Positions 19,807 through 31,347 are shown, counted from the first letter of the stretch. The stretch: 64,000 bases of DNA from Ypsolopha sequella (GCA_934047225.1 CAKOHE010000107.1:1178001-1242000); one strand, 5' to 3'. The notes: a model not told the origin generated them from the sequence alone. Translations and numbers: made by a program.

Positions 19807-20818
19807 TTAAAATAAAAAGAGCAACTTAAAATAAAAACATCCCATATAAACTAACATTTAGCAACCTTTCTTCTACCGGCGTCAGGGGAGCGCATTTACT
19901 GGGCTCACCTCTAGTCTCATTGTGACTCCGTCTAGAATCAGCGGCCTTCAACCTAACTTTGGCCTTATATTCAATCCAGTACTACAAGGATAGCGTTAAG
20001 TAAAGGTTAGAAGCAAATTCAGAAAAACCATGTTTTAAATATAAATATCAAAGCTAAATTTCACATCATTGTATTAATTTTTGCTTAATCTTTATTATAT
20101 TGGCAGTAATGTTGACTGAGAGATCTCCAAAAATAATTCAAAAGTTATATTTTACAGTGCAGTGGGATCAACTAATCTGTGCAGTGGGATCATCCGTCCA
20201 TCTTTTTCTAGTGCAGTAGGTATATAAAAGTTTAATTTGAAAGAGAGGGTGGATGATCCAATTAAACCGATAAGTTGGTGGCATTAGTATGCAATTTATT
20301 GTTAGATTGCAAGGTACCATTCAAGGGCAGACGGGATGAATGAAAAATGCATTGTGAGTATACTATGTATACATCCTTTTATTCCATATCTTAGTATTGG
20401 AGCAAATGAACTTTTTCAGTACATTGTAGAATTAATAAATATAGATATTCACCCACAAAAATAGATATCCTAAAATCTGTAGAATTATGAAATAATAATA
20501 TGAATTGAAGTGAAATATATTTATTTATGTAATATTGGTTATACCTTTTAACCATGTAGTGTTAATGAATAAATTGGTGTGATATTAGATGTATGATTAT
20601 TATGATTAGTAAGAAGGAATAGGTAACGGTAGCTAGATAGAACAGAAGAGGTTAGTTTGTAAGTTTGAATTGACTGCGAGGCAGCACGACTAGGAAAGAT
20701 ATGGATGTAAGTACTTAATTCACATATATATTCTAATCCAGAAGGTCATGGACGAATTGGGGATTATTAAGAAGCACCACATTCAGAAATAAACAAGAAG
20801 TGACACAGTTTTACTTAC
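19807..20818. other. intron-like interval, nothing assigned
   Basis: AT-rich sequence between candidate exons of the Myb/SANT-like remnant. It includes a small duplication around 20157-20205 (GTGCAGTGGGATCA twice). No other feature supported. Confidence 0.45.
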
Positions 20819-21003
20819 TCTTTTACATTGCTCCCCGGACTTAGTGGAACCCTCAGCCACAGAGTTAAGGTCGATGGCCAAGCTGTTCCACATGCCACGC
20901 GCCCTTTCTATGCCAAGGTAGCCAGCCCATGGCTATGTCACGATGTCGAGCAGAATGTCCAGCTGCCGTAAGTAGGTAGTGAAATTTTGCGTTTTGGGGC
21001 CAT

Positions 21004-21898
21004 CCTAAAATAAGTTTGATAAGAATAAACAGTGATATTACGCATAATATAATGTAGGTACCTAATTAATCAATATATTTTACTTACGCTTAGAAGAAAA
21101 ACAAACATAACCTTGAATTGATTACACAAAGACGCCATTGTGAATTTGTGTGAGTTTGACAATTGAAGTTATCAAATATTATCCGGTATATTTAAGGATG
21201 TCAAACGGTTACACAGAAATGGATCGGTTGTTAAGGTAATTTAATTAAGTAGGGTAGAACTGTCAGAATTTATCGACAAAGTCGATACACACCACACGTA
21301 CATTGGTGGGTTTCATGGTATACAATCCCAATTCTAGTTCGGATACCCACCATCGTAAGTGCCGGTGGACAAAAAATAGATAGACACTTTGATTTAGACA
21401 ATAACCCCGCAGGACTAAATAAACAACACTAACTTGACCAACATACAAACAGGACAGTCACAAACACATATTATGTATGTATGGAGACCAGGGTGTGGCG
21501 AATTTTCTATACAGACAGAATGTTTTTTTAATATATTTTATTATTTTTGTTTAAAAGTAGGTTACGAAAATTTTATTAGTCATAAGGTTATGTATTTTTT
21601 TATTTCATATCATTCTGTATTAAAATTTTTTACTTTTCGACTAATGCCGGCCCCAAAGTGGGCCGAAATATGTCTCGAAATTATTTAAAATTGTTATTTT
21701 TGTTGTGTCTATAGTAGTGGTGGGTGGTGGTAAATTGGGTAGTGGTAATCAAATCACACACTAGAAAATACAAAAAATGTAGTATAAAAATACTAACTAC
21801 GAAAAGGTTCGGCGTATTTGGAGGTAACATTGTAGGACGGCTGAATAATATTATGTTACTTGGGTAAAACTACATCCAACTTGAGGTGCTTGGTACCT
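21004..21898. other. interval without recognised gene
   Basis: Short frames only. The block 21263-21448 read on minus contains a plausible but unassigned repeat fragment. CCGGCCCCAAAGTGGGCC near 21647 is a local inverted repeat. Confidence 0.4.
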
Positions 21899-22133
21899 TC
21901 AAATGGGTACTTTCTAAAGCCTACTCTTCTTTTATGGATGTACCACGAAACTTAAAATAAAATGTAAATGAAACTCTAAGACAACATATGGAACATTTTT
22001 TTTGTTCGTATCACTAAGACTTCTATATGAAAAACATTTTCAACCGAATGGTGTTTTATGGCTTGAGTTCTCTACATCTAAGTGGCTTGGTCGATTTAAT
22101 TAATTTATACTTTGATTAATAAGCCTCGATAAC
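21899..22133 (+). repeat. dispersed repeat, copy 2 (partner at 2226-2474)
   Basis: Aligns in the same orientation with 2226-2474: AAATGGGTACTTTCTAAAGC, ACTTCTATATGAAAAA and GAATGGTGTTTTATGGCTTG. Diverged; class unknown. Confidence 0.7.
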
Positions 22134-22709
22134 TACTCGGCTAAAAAAATCGGTCGGGACTTGAAATATAAGTTACGTTAACGTTTTGATCATTTAGTAC
22201 GTAGGGTGTGCTTTATATCATAACAAATAAATCAAAGTTTCGCGTACGTGCTGATTGTCACTTAAGGCAATATGCGAAAAAAATACGGGTGTTTCTTTTC
22301 TGTATATGAGGAGAGGTGGGAGATAGAAGATGAGTTGAAAAACCTACAACGTCTGTGACGTAGATGCATTGACCACCTTCATAGCGCATAGATAACATCT
22401 TGCAAGGGAAAGATTTTAAAAGTTTAGATGAGCCCTGGCACATAAAAGTTCCATTGTTTTTGAATGTGTGCGTGAACATAATGCCGACGCGCGCGCAAAT
22501 TGAGTGCGCAATCTGTCTACCTACGGTCAGCAAACTGATCAGACTACTAAAGTTGTAAAATTGTATCTTTTCTTTTAAATGTTTGTTGTTGCAAGGTAGC
22601 AATGAGGATTACGAACACAAATTTTGAATCTACAGAGCGTCGGTACCTGGAAATTAAGAAGAAGCTGAACAGGAAACTAAGAAGATGATCGGAGGATCAT
22701 CTTTGTATT
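22134..22709. other. interval without recognised gene
   Basis: Holds a 114-codon antisense frame (22602-22258) with no family motif and a Lys/Glu-rich stretch just before the gag remnant. No supported feature. Confidence 0.4.
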
Positions 22710-22990
22710 TCGACGCCGCAGATTGATATTACCGACTTTTTTGGAAAATACACCCAGTGGCCCACATTCTATGACCTGTGCAATGAAGAAATTCACAAGA
22801 GCAAGTACTTGACCAAGACGCAGCATCTCAAGAGTAAAGTTAAGGGAGAAGCCGAACATCTCATACAACACTTGAATATTACCGCAGAAAACTATGACAC
22901 GGCATGGAATCTTTTAACAAAGTGATACAACAATCCTCTGGTTCTATTTACCAATCATATTGAAGTCTTGCTAAGAAGAATGGGCAAGAA
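22710..22990 (+). pseudogene. gag: BEL/Pao gag fragment (DUF1759-type)
   Basis: The frame reads DITDFFGKYTQWPTFYDLC, then KVKGEAEHLIQHLNITAENY and DTAWNLL followed by a stop at 22923-22925. It continues as YNNPLVLFTNHIEVLLRRM. These match the gag core order seen in BEL-A (NGKMEEWVSYRNMF, LEGEARLLIQHL, AWGLLNDRY). Zinc knuckles, pol and LTRs were not found. It is an old, isolated fragment unrelated in detail to the other copies here. Confidence 0.8.
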
Positions 22991-23190
22991 ACTTAGCAAG
23001 ATCATGTCTTTTTTTTACATAAAACTTATGTAATATACAAATGACTAACATCTACTTTAACTAAGGAATAAGAAAATACAAGACAGCAAGAATTCAAGTT
23101 AACGAAAAAAAATAAAAACATATATATCTTTGTCTACTTGTCTCATATAGTCTATTTCCTTTTACAGTCTGTAATTAATTAAACTGTTAC
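22991..23190. other. short AT-rich spacer
   Basis: Low-complexity sequence between the gag fragment and the LINE. Contains a small ACATAAAACTTATGT palindrome near 23018. Confidence 0.5.
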
Positions 23191-25133
23191 ATGAACACTT
23201 TGTCAGGACAAGGTCTCTTGTGTGGTATTTCAGATTTTACTAGAATTGAAGAACGAGACGGAAAGTTGTCAAAATCATGTATTGATCACATCTTTGCTCG
23301 ATCCCGCACAAGTGACCTATATTCCGCGGCACTCGGTACTGTTCTGGCCGACCACCGCATGACTGTACTCGCTTGTCTAGGAATTACACATGTACAGGGT
23401 GTTCCAAAATATACTATGCGATTCAATAATTCGAAGTTGCTAAATGAGTTGGAGAAGATTGACTGGAATGAAACAAATAATATTACATGCCCTAATAAAT
23501 TATACGAGTTCATTCAAAATAAATTTACAGATTGTTATGACAAATCAAAATGTTGTACACGAATGTCATCCTCTTTTCGAAACAAGGAGTGGATAACCAA
23601 AAAAATACAAATAGCATGCGAAAAATAGACGAGCTTTTTATCAGACATAAAAATGATCCTACAGACATGGTTCTAAAAACAGAATATAATGCATGTAGAA
23701 ATAAAACTAATAAGCTCATTGAACAAACACGAAACAAATATTATATAAAATTAATCGAATCAAACAAATCAGATCCAAAAAAGCTCTGGCAAATTTTAAA
23801 TAAAATATCTGGTCGCATTAAGCCATCTGTCGATGAATCAATATATAAGGCATTTAGAAATGAAACTACGAACGACAAAAATATAGCAGATAATTTCGCT
23901 GTTGAATTTGAAAATAATGTCAAATCTATCATACTTACGTGTAAAACTCCCTTATTAAATGAAAAAGACTATGTGAGACCAGTTGATAAATCTATATATT
24001 TTAAAAAGGCAACAAATAACGATGTTCTCAAAATTATTCGAGCAATTAACACATATAAGGGTCCAGGCATAGATGGTATCAGATCTGTAGATATTAAAAA
24101 TATAGCCAATAGATTGTCTACAGCTATTGTTAATCTAATTAATCTAAGTGTGGAAAAAGCTATTTACCCCAATCAATTGAAAAGTGGTATAGTAAGACCT
24201 ATTTACAAAAAAGGGAGTCACGCCCTATACGCAAATTATAGACCCATTACTATACTTCCTATCCTGGATAAAATATTTGAAAAATATATTTCTAAATTAA
24301 TTCATAAATTCTATGAAGATAGTCACGTATTATGCGAGGAGCAATATGGATTCAGAGAAAAAAGAAGTACTACGATGCTACTTTTAAAGTTTACTAATGA
24401 AATTAACCATCACTTAAACAATAAAAAACACGTTCTTCTCGTTCTGATAGATTACAGTAAAGCTTTTGATACCCTTAGACACGATACGCTTGTGAAAAAA
24501 CTTGATGAGACGGGCATTAGAGGTCCACTGCTTAATTGGTGTAAGGACTATCTAAAAAATCGACAGTACCATGTAAAAATAGGAGAGACATATAGTGACA
24601 GAGTTTATACAGGTATAGGCACGGCACAGGGATCAGTTCTGGGACCGTTGCATTATCTAACATATGTAAATGATGTTAATAATGTAATAAAAAATTGCTC
24701 ATTGTATCAGTTTGCAGATTACACTTGCCTTATTTCTGCTGATAGAGACATCTCCAAGGCTATTATGAGACTGCAAAAAGACTTTACTGTGCTAAGTATG
24801 TGGTCACATGATGCTGGCCTGGTTTTAAATTCTCAAAAAACAAAAATAATGCACATTCACTCCTCCCATAATACAACAGACAAAGAAATCAAGCTCATTG
24901 CACATTCTCATGATTGTCTTCATAGTGAAAATAAAACTCACTCGTTGTGTTACCCAATAGAACATGTCAATAAAGCTGCATACTTAGGACTTTTAATAGA
25001 CAACAGGTTCAACTGGACCGATCATGTTGAACTCGTTTGTAATAAGCTTCGAGCAGTGCTAGCTAAGTTCCAACTAATTAGGTATAAAGTTCCATATAGT
25101 GCATTAATAAATATATACAATGCGCTAAAATAA
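23191..25133 (+). pseudogene. LINE ORF2: endonuclease end and reverse transcriptase, inactivated
   Basis: The first part (23191-23628) holds the end of an apurinic-type endonuclease (SCIDHIFAR, LADHRMTVLACL). A one-base shift in the GAAAAATAG run near 23620 moves coding to a second frame (to 25133). That frame holds the RT: YKGPGIDGI, IVRPIYKKG, NYRPITILPILDKIFEK, LIDYSKAFDTLRHDTL (first Asp), GTAQGSVLGP and FADYTCL. The last should be FADD, so one of the two catalytic Asp residues is Tyr. The thumb follows (YLGLLIDNRFNWTDHV). The end is cut at INIYNALK, about 150 residues short, and the N-terminus is missing. It is a dead, doubly truncated copy; coding is AT-rich like its surroundings. Clade not certain (Jockey/CR1-like). 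Confidence 0.88.
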
Positions 25134-25713
25134 AATGTACCATTTAACGCGCCAACCCTTTAGCTGTTAACTCTATCTAATATCACAATGTGACACGTGC
25201 GGGGTGCAGGGCGTGGGGTACGGGACGCGGGGGTGGCATGCGGGCACACACACACAAACCCTCTCTCTCTCATACACACACTCACCCTGGCACACAAACC
25301 GACCAACCCTTTCAATGATCTACATTTATATCAACCGAATAAACATTATACATTGCCTTGATCAGTTCTAACGATGTCTCGTCTCGATGATTTATTAGAT
25401 CTTGATGGAGGGAGCCATTCTGGTAACTGATACATTCACGAGTTCTTCCGTGATAACCATAAACACATTAAACTTACCATTTAACTAATTTACTTGATGA
25501 TTCGTATAGAGATTTTAAATATATATAATTTCGGTTAATGATTCTGGTGGTGCTAGTAGTCTCTGCAAGTACGCTAATTTTTGCGCGTTGGTGAATACGA
25601 ATATGTCACTAGCAGAGAGCAGAAAGTATGTGGTTTAGTTAACGTGAGCTTTATACGTACACTTTTACCGACTTGCATAAGGAAATAATATAAATAATAC
25701 ATTCACTTGAGAG
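25134..25713. other. interval with CA/CT simple repeats
   Basis: GC-rich GGGGTACGGGACGCGGGGG-like words at 25200-25240, then ACACACACAC, CTCTCTCTC and CACACACTCACC runs (25248-25300). No gene. Confidence 0.6.
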
Positions 25714-25825
25714 GTAAATCAGTCGGTAGGAGGATGATTCGAAATCTCAAAATCTGAGTTCAAATCCTGCCTGAAATCCATCCAAAACGATTAAACGAGC
25801 AATATGCTGTTAATATTTGCCAATA

Positions 25826-26169
25826 TGCTGTTCATCCATCCATCATCAATCAGCCTAGTTCGTCTACTGCTGGACATAAGCCTTTCTAGGACTTTGCCAC
25901 TCCCGGCGGTCATCCTGGAAGAATTGCCCATACTCACACACGCTGGGCAGGCGGGTTGGTGAACTCTCGCACCAGTGACGCCGCTGCCCGTCACCAGTCT
26001 GTTCCATATAAGGCCCGGCTATTAGGGATGGATATACCGCCATCCATCAGTCCCAGGTATGGTTGGCCTTCTGGTTTTTTGCCTGTGAGCTGTCCGCTTA
26101 CTCTCCCCCGAATTACTTCAAGGGGGTCTCCAAGTAAGATGGTGGTACCTCCACAGTCGAGCACAGTCG
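25826..26169 (-). mobile_element. RTE-derived SINE or LINE tail with ~22-bp target duplication
   Basis: Read on minus, the end GGCTTATGTCCAGCAGTAGACG...GCTGATTGATGATGGATGG matches the RTE-type tail at 31310-31370 on plus. The block is bracketed by TGCTGTTAATATTTGCCAAT (from 25803) and TGCTGTTAATATCCGCCAAT (from 26172), a direct repeat of about 22 bp with two mismatches that fits a LINE-mediated target duplication. Upstream parts include CCAGTGACGCCGCTGCCCGT and a GCC-rich segment. No protein is encoded. Confidence 0.65.
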
Positions 26170-26199
26170 ATGCTGTTAATATCCGCCAATATAAGAAAC

Positions 26200-28607
26200 A
26201 TGTTCGCAATACCCAAATAGCACACAAGCAGTATATAAAGGCACTGTACCGCTTCTTTGTTGTATAACAGCGTTTGAAGAGAGTTTGTATATTCCTAAGC
26301 CTATATTTGATAGCAGTTGTGCAAGGTAATATCTTGAACTCCATAGTAACTGGTAAAAGGCTAAAACGACGAATTTAAGCGCTACTGTACCCCAAAAAGA
26401 GTAAAAATACTCCATAGTACGGTGATTGTTGACTCCAAAGCGTTGTAACAGTGGTCACTAGCGCGATTCCACTTCTTAAACCGTTTTAATGGATATAGTA
26501 AACGTCTAAGCCAGTTGTAGCAAGCCACCATTACAGTATTTGATAAAGAGATTAATCATGTCGATAAATCAACTTTTCATACCACAGGTCATAATTTAAA
26601 AAATAAGCATACCCGATTCATTTAAATGTAATGCTGTAATCAAATGAAAAAAGTCCTAATGCCTCATTCGAGAAAAAATTTTAAATTGACCTTGAAAAAA
26701 TTATTGCACTTGATTAATATAAATGACTAAAAATTCCACGAGTTTTGCAAGTGAATGAAATATTTACCTGAATGAATACATATTTTGTCAGTAACCTGAT
26801 GCTCGCACTAGTATTTTACGTATGCGAGTGAAAATTCATTCCAATTAATTACTGTAAAAGCGAAAGTTTGTACTTTAGCTTTACAGTATCTTATTTTGAA
26901 ACGTAATTAGTAGCGACATTTGTGATGCGAGGTTCAACAGTTTAAAATATGACCAACCCACAAATGCACTAAGGGTGTGGCCAAATACTAATAATTTAAT
27001 TAACTTATTGCTCATATGTCTTTATATTAAAGTTTAATTTTGAATGTGACCCTACGTCTTTTGAAGCTTTATCGATAGGGATTGTTTTGTGGATTCTACG
27101 AATTCACAATGTCTTCCAAAGGTAACGTGAAGAAACTAGAACGAAGTTGCGACCTTATGTCACAACGTCATAGGGACCAAGTTATTAAGTATAAAAACGC
27201 ATAGATGCACTCTTTATTTAGCAGAGGTTATATTTGGCGCCAGAAGAATTTTTTTTAATAGAGTTCATAGGCCATAAAACAGATAGATTAATTGGTCGAC
27301 GAGTAGTTGTCAGGTTTTATGATCAGAAACCATGTTACAGTTTTTTTCGGTCATCTCGAGAAGTTGTACGGGGACACAGAGCTGCAAAACATACAGAGGG
27401 TGAAATATTTTGTGATTAAATTTGTACTGAAAGACTCAAATTCTGAAAAACTGCTTTTGATTATAAATTAACAACTAAATGACTCAAGATTATGACTCTG
27501 AGACATATTTTTCTAGTTTTAAACGTAAACCAATCAGTGTTGTTTTTAAAGTACGTTAGTGAAGGCAGAAGAAGTGGAGGCAGGCTTTGACAGTCGAAGG
27601 TATTTTATAATATCCTTTTACATTTAAAATAGAGAAGTTTTATTCAGAAGGACGTTTAAATTTCTATATTTTTAGTTTATTTCTATTTTAACTTAGACTA
27701 TGAGGCAACAACACTGTATTTTTCGATACTCTGTATATTGCAGCGGACGAAATACCATAAAATTTAATGTGTTTCACACTCTTGACTGTTTTTGTTGAAT
27801 TTAGCGAAAACAAACCTCAAGTAGGGTTTGACAACTAATTAATTAATAAAATAATGTGTCTGGAAGGGGGCGTGACCAGAAATGGTCAGGGAAATCGTCA
27901 GGGAGTTGCGCAGGAGCAACGTGAAAGCTGGGCAGTCGGTTTTGGGGAAGAAAACGGGACGGATCGCCGGGTTGATGGCCATCAACGTATAATAAAATTA
28001 CATCATATCGGTTTCCCCTTGGCCTAACGGATACGCGCTTTTTAGTTCGGGAGAATAAATCGTAGACGCGTGCGGTTCGGTTTTTGTTCGGTTCGCTAAA
28101 GTGTGTAAGAGTGTTTTATTTCTGAAAAGTACGAGTGATTTAAATCGAAAATAAGCAAACAAAATAACGGATTAAGATATAGAGTCACCGGTTAAATTAA
28201 CACGAGCGTAAACCACATATATATATTCTATATTTTAAGAATTTATATCAACAGTTTATTTATTTACAGCAATTTTATATTTATCACTTATTTTATTCGA
28301 AATCTAGATTCCGGAGAAGGCGTCACTATATATTTCTGTTCCAACGTTTTGCTGAGATTTCTAGAGTTTGCGAGAGGAGGCATTATATAGGGCCACGAGA
28401 AACCAACGAGATTTCGCTTTATTTCCTTTATAGAAGGTTACAGCTGGCAGCATATATTTGTATATTTCTCTTCTAGTTTTTCTTCATACAGATACGTCGA
28501 GTGCAGAAATAATGGCTCCTCTCAATTTTTTTTGTTTATTTCGAATTCTAGCTTTTATTTACTTTTCTGAGAATGTTGATGTGTGCTACTTTATTTAGAT
28601 ATTAGCT
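26200..28607. other. long interval with no gene recognised; possible tRNA-like promoter
   Basis: AT-rich with a few short frames. At 28021-28031 TGGCCTAACGG resembles a pol III A box, and GGTTCGGTTTT about 50 bp downstream resembles a weak B box, so a tRNA-Arg-like derived sequence is possible. GACCAGAAATGGTC (27869) is a perfect small palindrome. A stretch rich in GGTCAGGGAAATCG words at 27870-27980 could belong to an unrecognised element. Nothing else supported. Confidence 0.35.
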
Positions 28608-29003
28608 AGGTACTTCAAGAGGTGGGAACGAGCTATTCAATCCGTGATTGTGGCATAGGGTTCCCGGAAATTCAGTATGCAGTTAGCTCGCCTGAGGACG
28701 CCGATGTAGATCGTGGTTCAACAAGGGGGCTGGCTGAATTTTCTGCTATTCTTTGCCCATAATCAAGGAGAGCCGAGAGTATAGGAATATTTCATGGGGT
28801 TTTCTAGGTACTTCAAGAGGTGGGGACGAGCTATTTAAACCGTGGTTATAGCATAGGGTTAATGGAAATTCAGTGTGCGGTTAGCTCGCCTGAGAACGCC
28901 GATATAGATCGTGGTTCAACAAGGGGGCTGGCTGGATTTTCTGCTATTCTTTGTCTATAATCAAGGAGAGCCAAGAGTATAGGAGTGTACTATGGGGCTT
29001 TTA
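28608..29003 (+). repeat. 198-bp tandem duplication (two copies)
   Basis: AGGTACTTCAAGAGGTGG begins at 28608 and again at 28806. Both units run through AGTTAGCTCGCCTGAG, TAGATCGTGGTTCAACAAGG and ATAATCAAGGAGAGCC. The units differ by scattered substitutions. Only two units are visible, so it may be a duplicated module in an LTR or UTR. Confidence 0.88.
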
Positions 29004-29960
29004 GGAAGTACGTAGTTTTTTAGCTTGATCAAGCGTCGTAGGAACTACAGGAGGGATGTATGAAATCAGTTGTGATGGTTTGAAAGTTGGGAAATGCATG
29101 GTTTAAAAATTATAGGGTTTAGGATGGTTGTATCGCATTTTCGCTGGATTTGTAAGGTGGCTAGACTGATTGATGTCTAGTTAGGTCCAAGTTATTAGGT
29201 GTGCTGGGAGACTTGGTTCGTAAAACAACAGTATGCAGGGCCCCCGTTTTCTTCTAGCCCTATTTTAGGTCTAGAATCCCTTGATTATTCTATCCCAACG
29301 CAACTCAGCGAGCAACGGCCAGAAATCTCTTTTAAATTCCCAACCTTAATATATAAATATATTATATTCATAGACCTAACATATTTTTATTAATATACAT
29401 AACTATGATATAAAACATAACAGTGTTTACGTTACAAATACAAATCGTCTTTGTGCAGTCGCAAGTGAAAGTGTCGTTTTATGTGAAATACGGAACAGCA
29501 GTGAACGTGATTTCTACCCTTGGCCGTTCGGCTGAAACACGTAGCTAAGTAGCATGCCTTCTCACCTTTTCTTGATAAACCCGGAAGTCGCGTATTTCAC
29601 TCGGAGCATATTTTTATTTTTTTTCTTTCTCTTCTTACTTTAATTAACCGTTTTTGTTTTAAACACAACGTATGGGTCTTAGCAGTAGGTAAATTAGACG
29701 ATCACACAATTTAATTTATGGCCAATTTAATTACTAATTGATGTACTTATTAAAGTACATCCACACCCCCCCCCATCGTAATGTAAGAAGGCGTAAAACC
29801 CCTTCATTTACATTACCTATATTTATTCATTCGTTATTGACATTTATCCGATCACTTTTAAATCACTTAGGAACATATATTCCTTTGTGTCACGCTACTG
29901 AAAATATAATGAAAAAACACAGATTTATTTCAGTGTTACAGTCGCGTCGCAATCATGTTT
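29004..29960. other. interval without recognised gene
   Basis: Short frames only (64 and 74 codons) with no motif. A C-run (CACCCCCCCCC) lies near 29762. Confidence 0.45.
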
Positions 29961-30125
29961 AAATTCTATTAAGGTGGTACAAGAACTTATTGTATTTATT
30001 TTAGCTCATACAATCACTTTTCACGCACTTTTGTATGTGTGCAAATTCTATAAAGGTGGTAGAAGAACTTATTATACATTTTTAGGTCCTACAATCACTT
30101 TTCACGCGTCTTTGTGTCGCTAAGG
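29961..30125 (+). repeat. 82-bp tandem duplication (two copies)
   Basis: AAATTCTATTAAGGTGGTAC (29961) and AAATTCTATAAAGGTGGTAG (30043) each start a unit ending in TACAATCACTTTTCACGC. No gene overlaps. Confidence 0.85.
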
Positions 30126-31170
30126 CCCGTATAAAGTGGGCCCTTTCCAGTGGTATAGAAGTAAATGAGAAGTTCTCTATCGCTACTGTAACGCTTGCTT
30201 ATGAAGGTTAAGCCGTTATAAATATCTGTTAAGCGGCCTTTGTAGCGCTTATTATACCGCTTAGGTGCTACTTGGGTAGTAAACCGCATTGTGGTAATTA
30301 AGTATAATTTAAATCAAACTTAACATACGAAATACATGAGCTAGGTTCAATACAATAATTCAAAGGTCAAAAATAATATAATTTATATTTTGACATTAAG
30401 CAAAACTCTCTAAATGTGTAAGGAAGGGAGAAAAATGACCGCTTTAGAAGCTTGGAGATAATCGGAGTAACATAAAGACCCAGATAATGTTCTATATTAA
30501 CAGTAACATGTTAACAAATCCTGCATTTTTATTTTTATTTACCTTTTGACATTCACATTTTGATTTTACATCTATTTTCAATAATATTTTCATTTACTTT
30601 GACATATATACTAGTATATTAATTATTCTCATTTACTGAGTGCTGACTTGTTTTTAAAAATTACATAAAATTCCTGAATCTTTTGAAAAAGCGTAATAAC
30701 CAAAACCGGTCGGCAACTAATTCTGAAATAAACCAGCAAAACATGTACAAGTTTTGGAATATTATTATTGTCTGTTTGATGGTGCAGTGGATATGTATGA
30801 ATGAACTAATGAATCGACACTTTATTGTACAAAAAAGACACTAAAAGATAAATACAGATTTGAAAAAATTAATTTGTACAGAGGCGGAATTATCACTTGT
30901 AGCGATTTCTTCCAGACAACTTTTGTTTATTAAAGAAATTATTAAAATACGAAAAATGGGGTACAGACAACGATGATACAAACATTCTGTAAATAAGGTC
31001 AAAAATCAATAAAGTATAAATATAAATGTACTTAACAACTCGTATATTATATAAATGTACTACCTACCTAATTAAACTGACACCTTACTTACATAAATTA
31101 ACTTGAAAAATTAACAAGAATATAATAATAAATACATTTAAATAGTGTATGTATTTACAATAATATCAAT
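30126..31170. other. AT-rich interval, no gene seen
   Basis: No supported reading frame, terminal repeat or RNA gene. Confidence 0.55.
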
Positions 31171-31347
31171 AAGGCATTGGAATGGAGACCACGTACAGCA
31201 AAGCGCAGCGTAGGCCGCCCTCGTGCCCGCTGTACTGACGATCTGAAGGACATTGCGGGTGGCGGCTGGATGAGGATGACTGAGGACCGCCAAGGGTGGC
31301 GTAATATTGGGGAGGCCTATGTCCAGCAGTGGACGAATACGGGCTGA
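31171..31347 (+). pseudogene. RTE-type LINE, last 58 codons and 3' tail
   Basis: An open frame encodes KALEWRPRTAKRSVGRPRAR, then DDLKDIAGGGWMRMTEDRQG and WRNIGEAYVQQWTNTG before a TGA at 31345-31347. This is the well-known C-terminus of RTE-class endonuclease-RT proteins in Lepidoptera. GCTGATGGGTGGATGGATGG follows as the 3' tail. The upstream RT is missing, so this is a severely 5'-truncated copy, although no stop interrupts the part that remains. Confidence 0.88.

Larger units (their letters stand above)
16896..21003 (-). pseudogene. Harbinger Myb/SANT-like DNA-binding protein, broken
   Basis: On the minus strand a candidate start (MAPKRKISLPT) lies at 21003. After a frameshift, QLDILLDIV and ERARGMWNSLAIDLNSVAEG (to ~20819, donor GTAAGT) resemble the trihelix/Myb-SANT domain that accompanies Harbinger transposases. 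Further exons: about 18888-18745 (Pro/Ala/His-rich, ELTPASELHAPVAEPHAHVV), 18342-17150 (interrupted by a hAT element at 17169-18274) and 17104-16896 (NNIPSWAFELEQRQLAGHER, then an amphipathic ALTAAV-rich coiled coil and a stop). The splice from exon 3 to exon 4 (G|GTAAAA, TTTTAG|G) keeps the frame. An in-frame stop in exon 1 and the insertion kill it. In Harbinger elements this protein brings the transposase to the DNA ends. Exon assignment is by eye. Confidence 0.6.

Noticed and set aside
25714..25785. Possible tRNA gene (CAGTCGGTAG...GAGTTCAAATCC)
   Set aside because: It has D-loop- and B-box-like words, but the T stem and acceptor stem do not pair, so at best it is a decayed tRNA-derived fragment.
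27234..27419. A 61-codon plus frame (MAPEEFFLIEFIG...)
   Set aside because: No recognised family, no splice or promoter support, and length expected by chance in AT-rich DNA.
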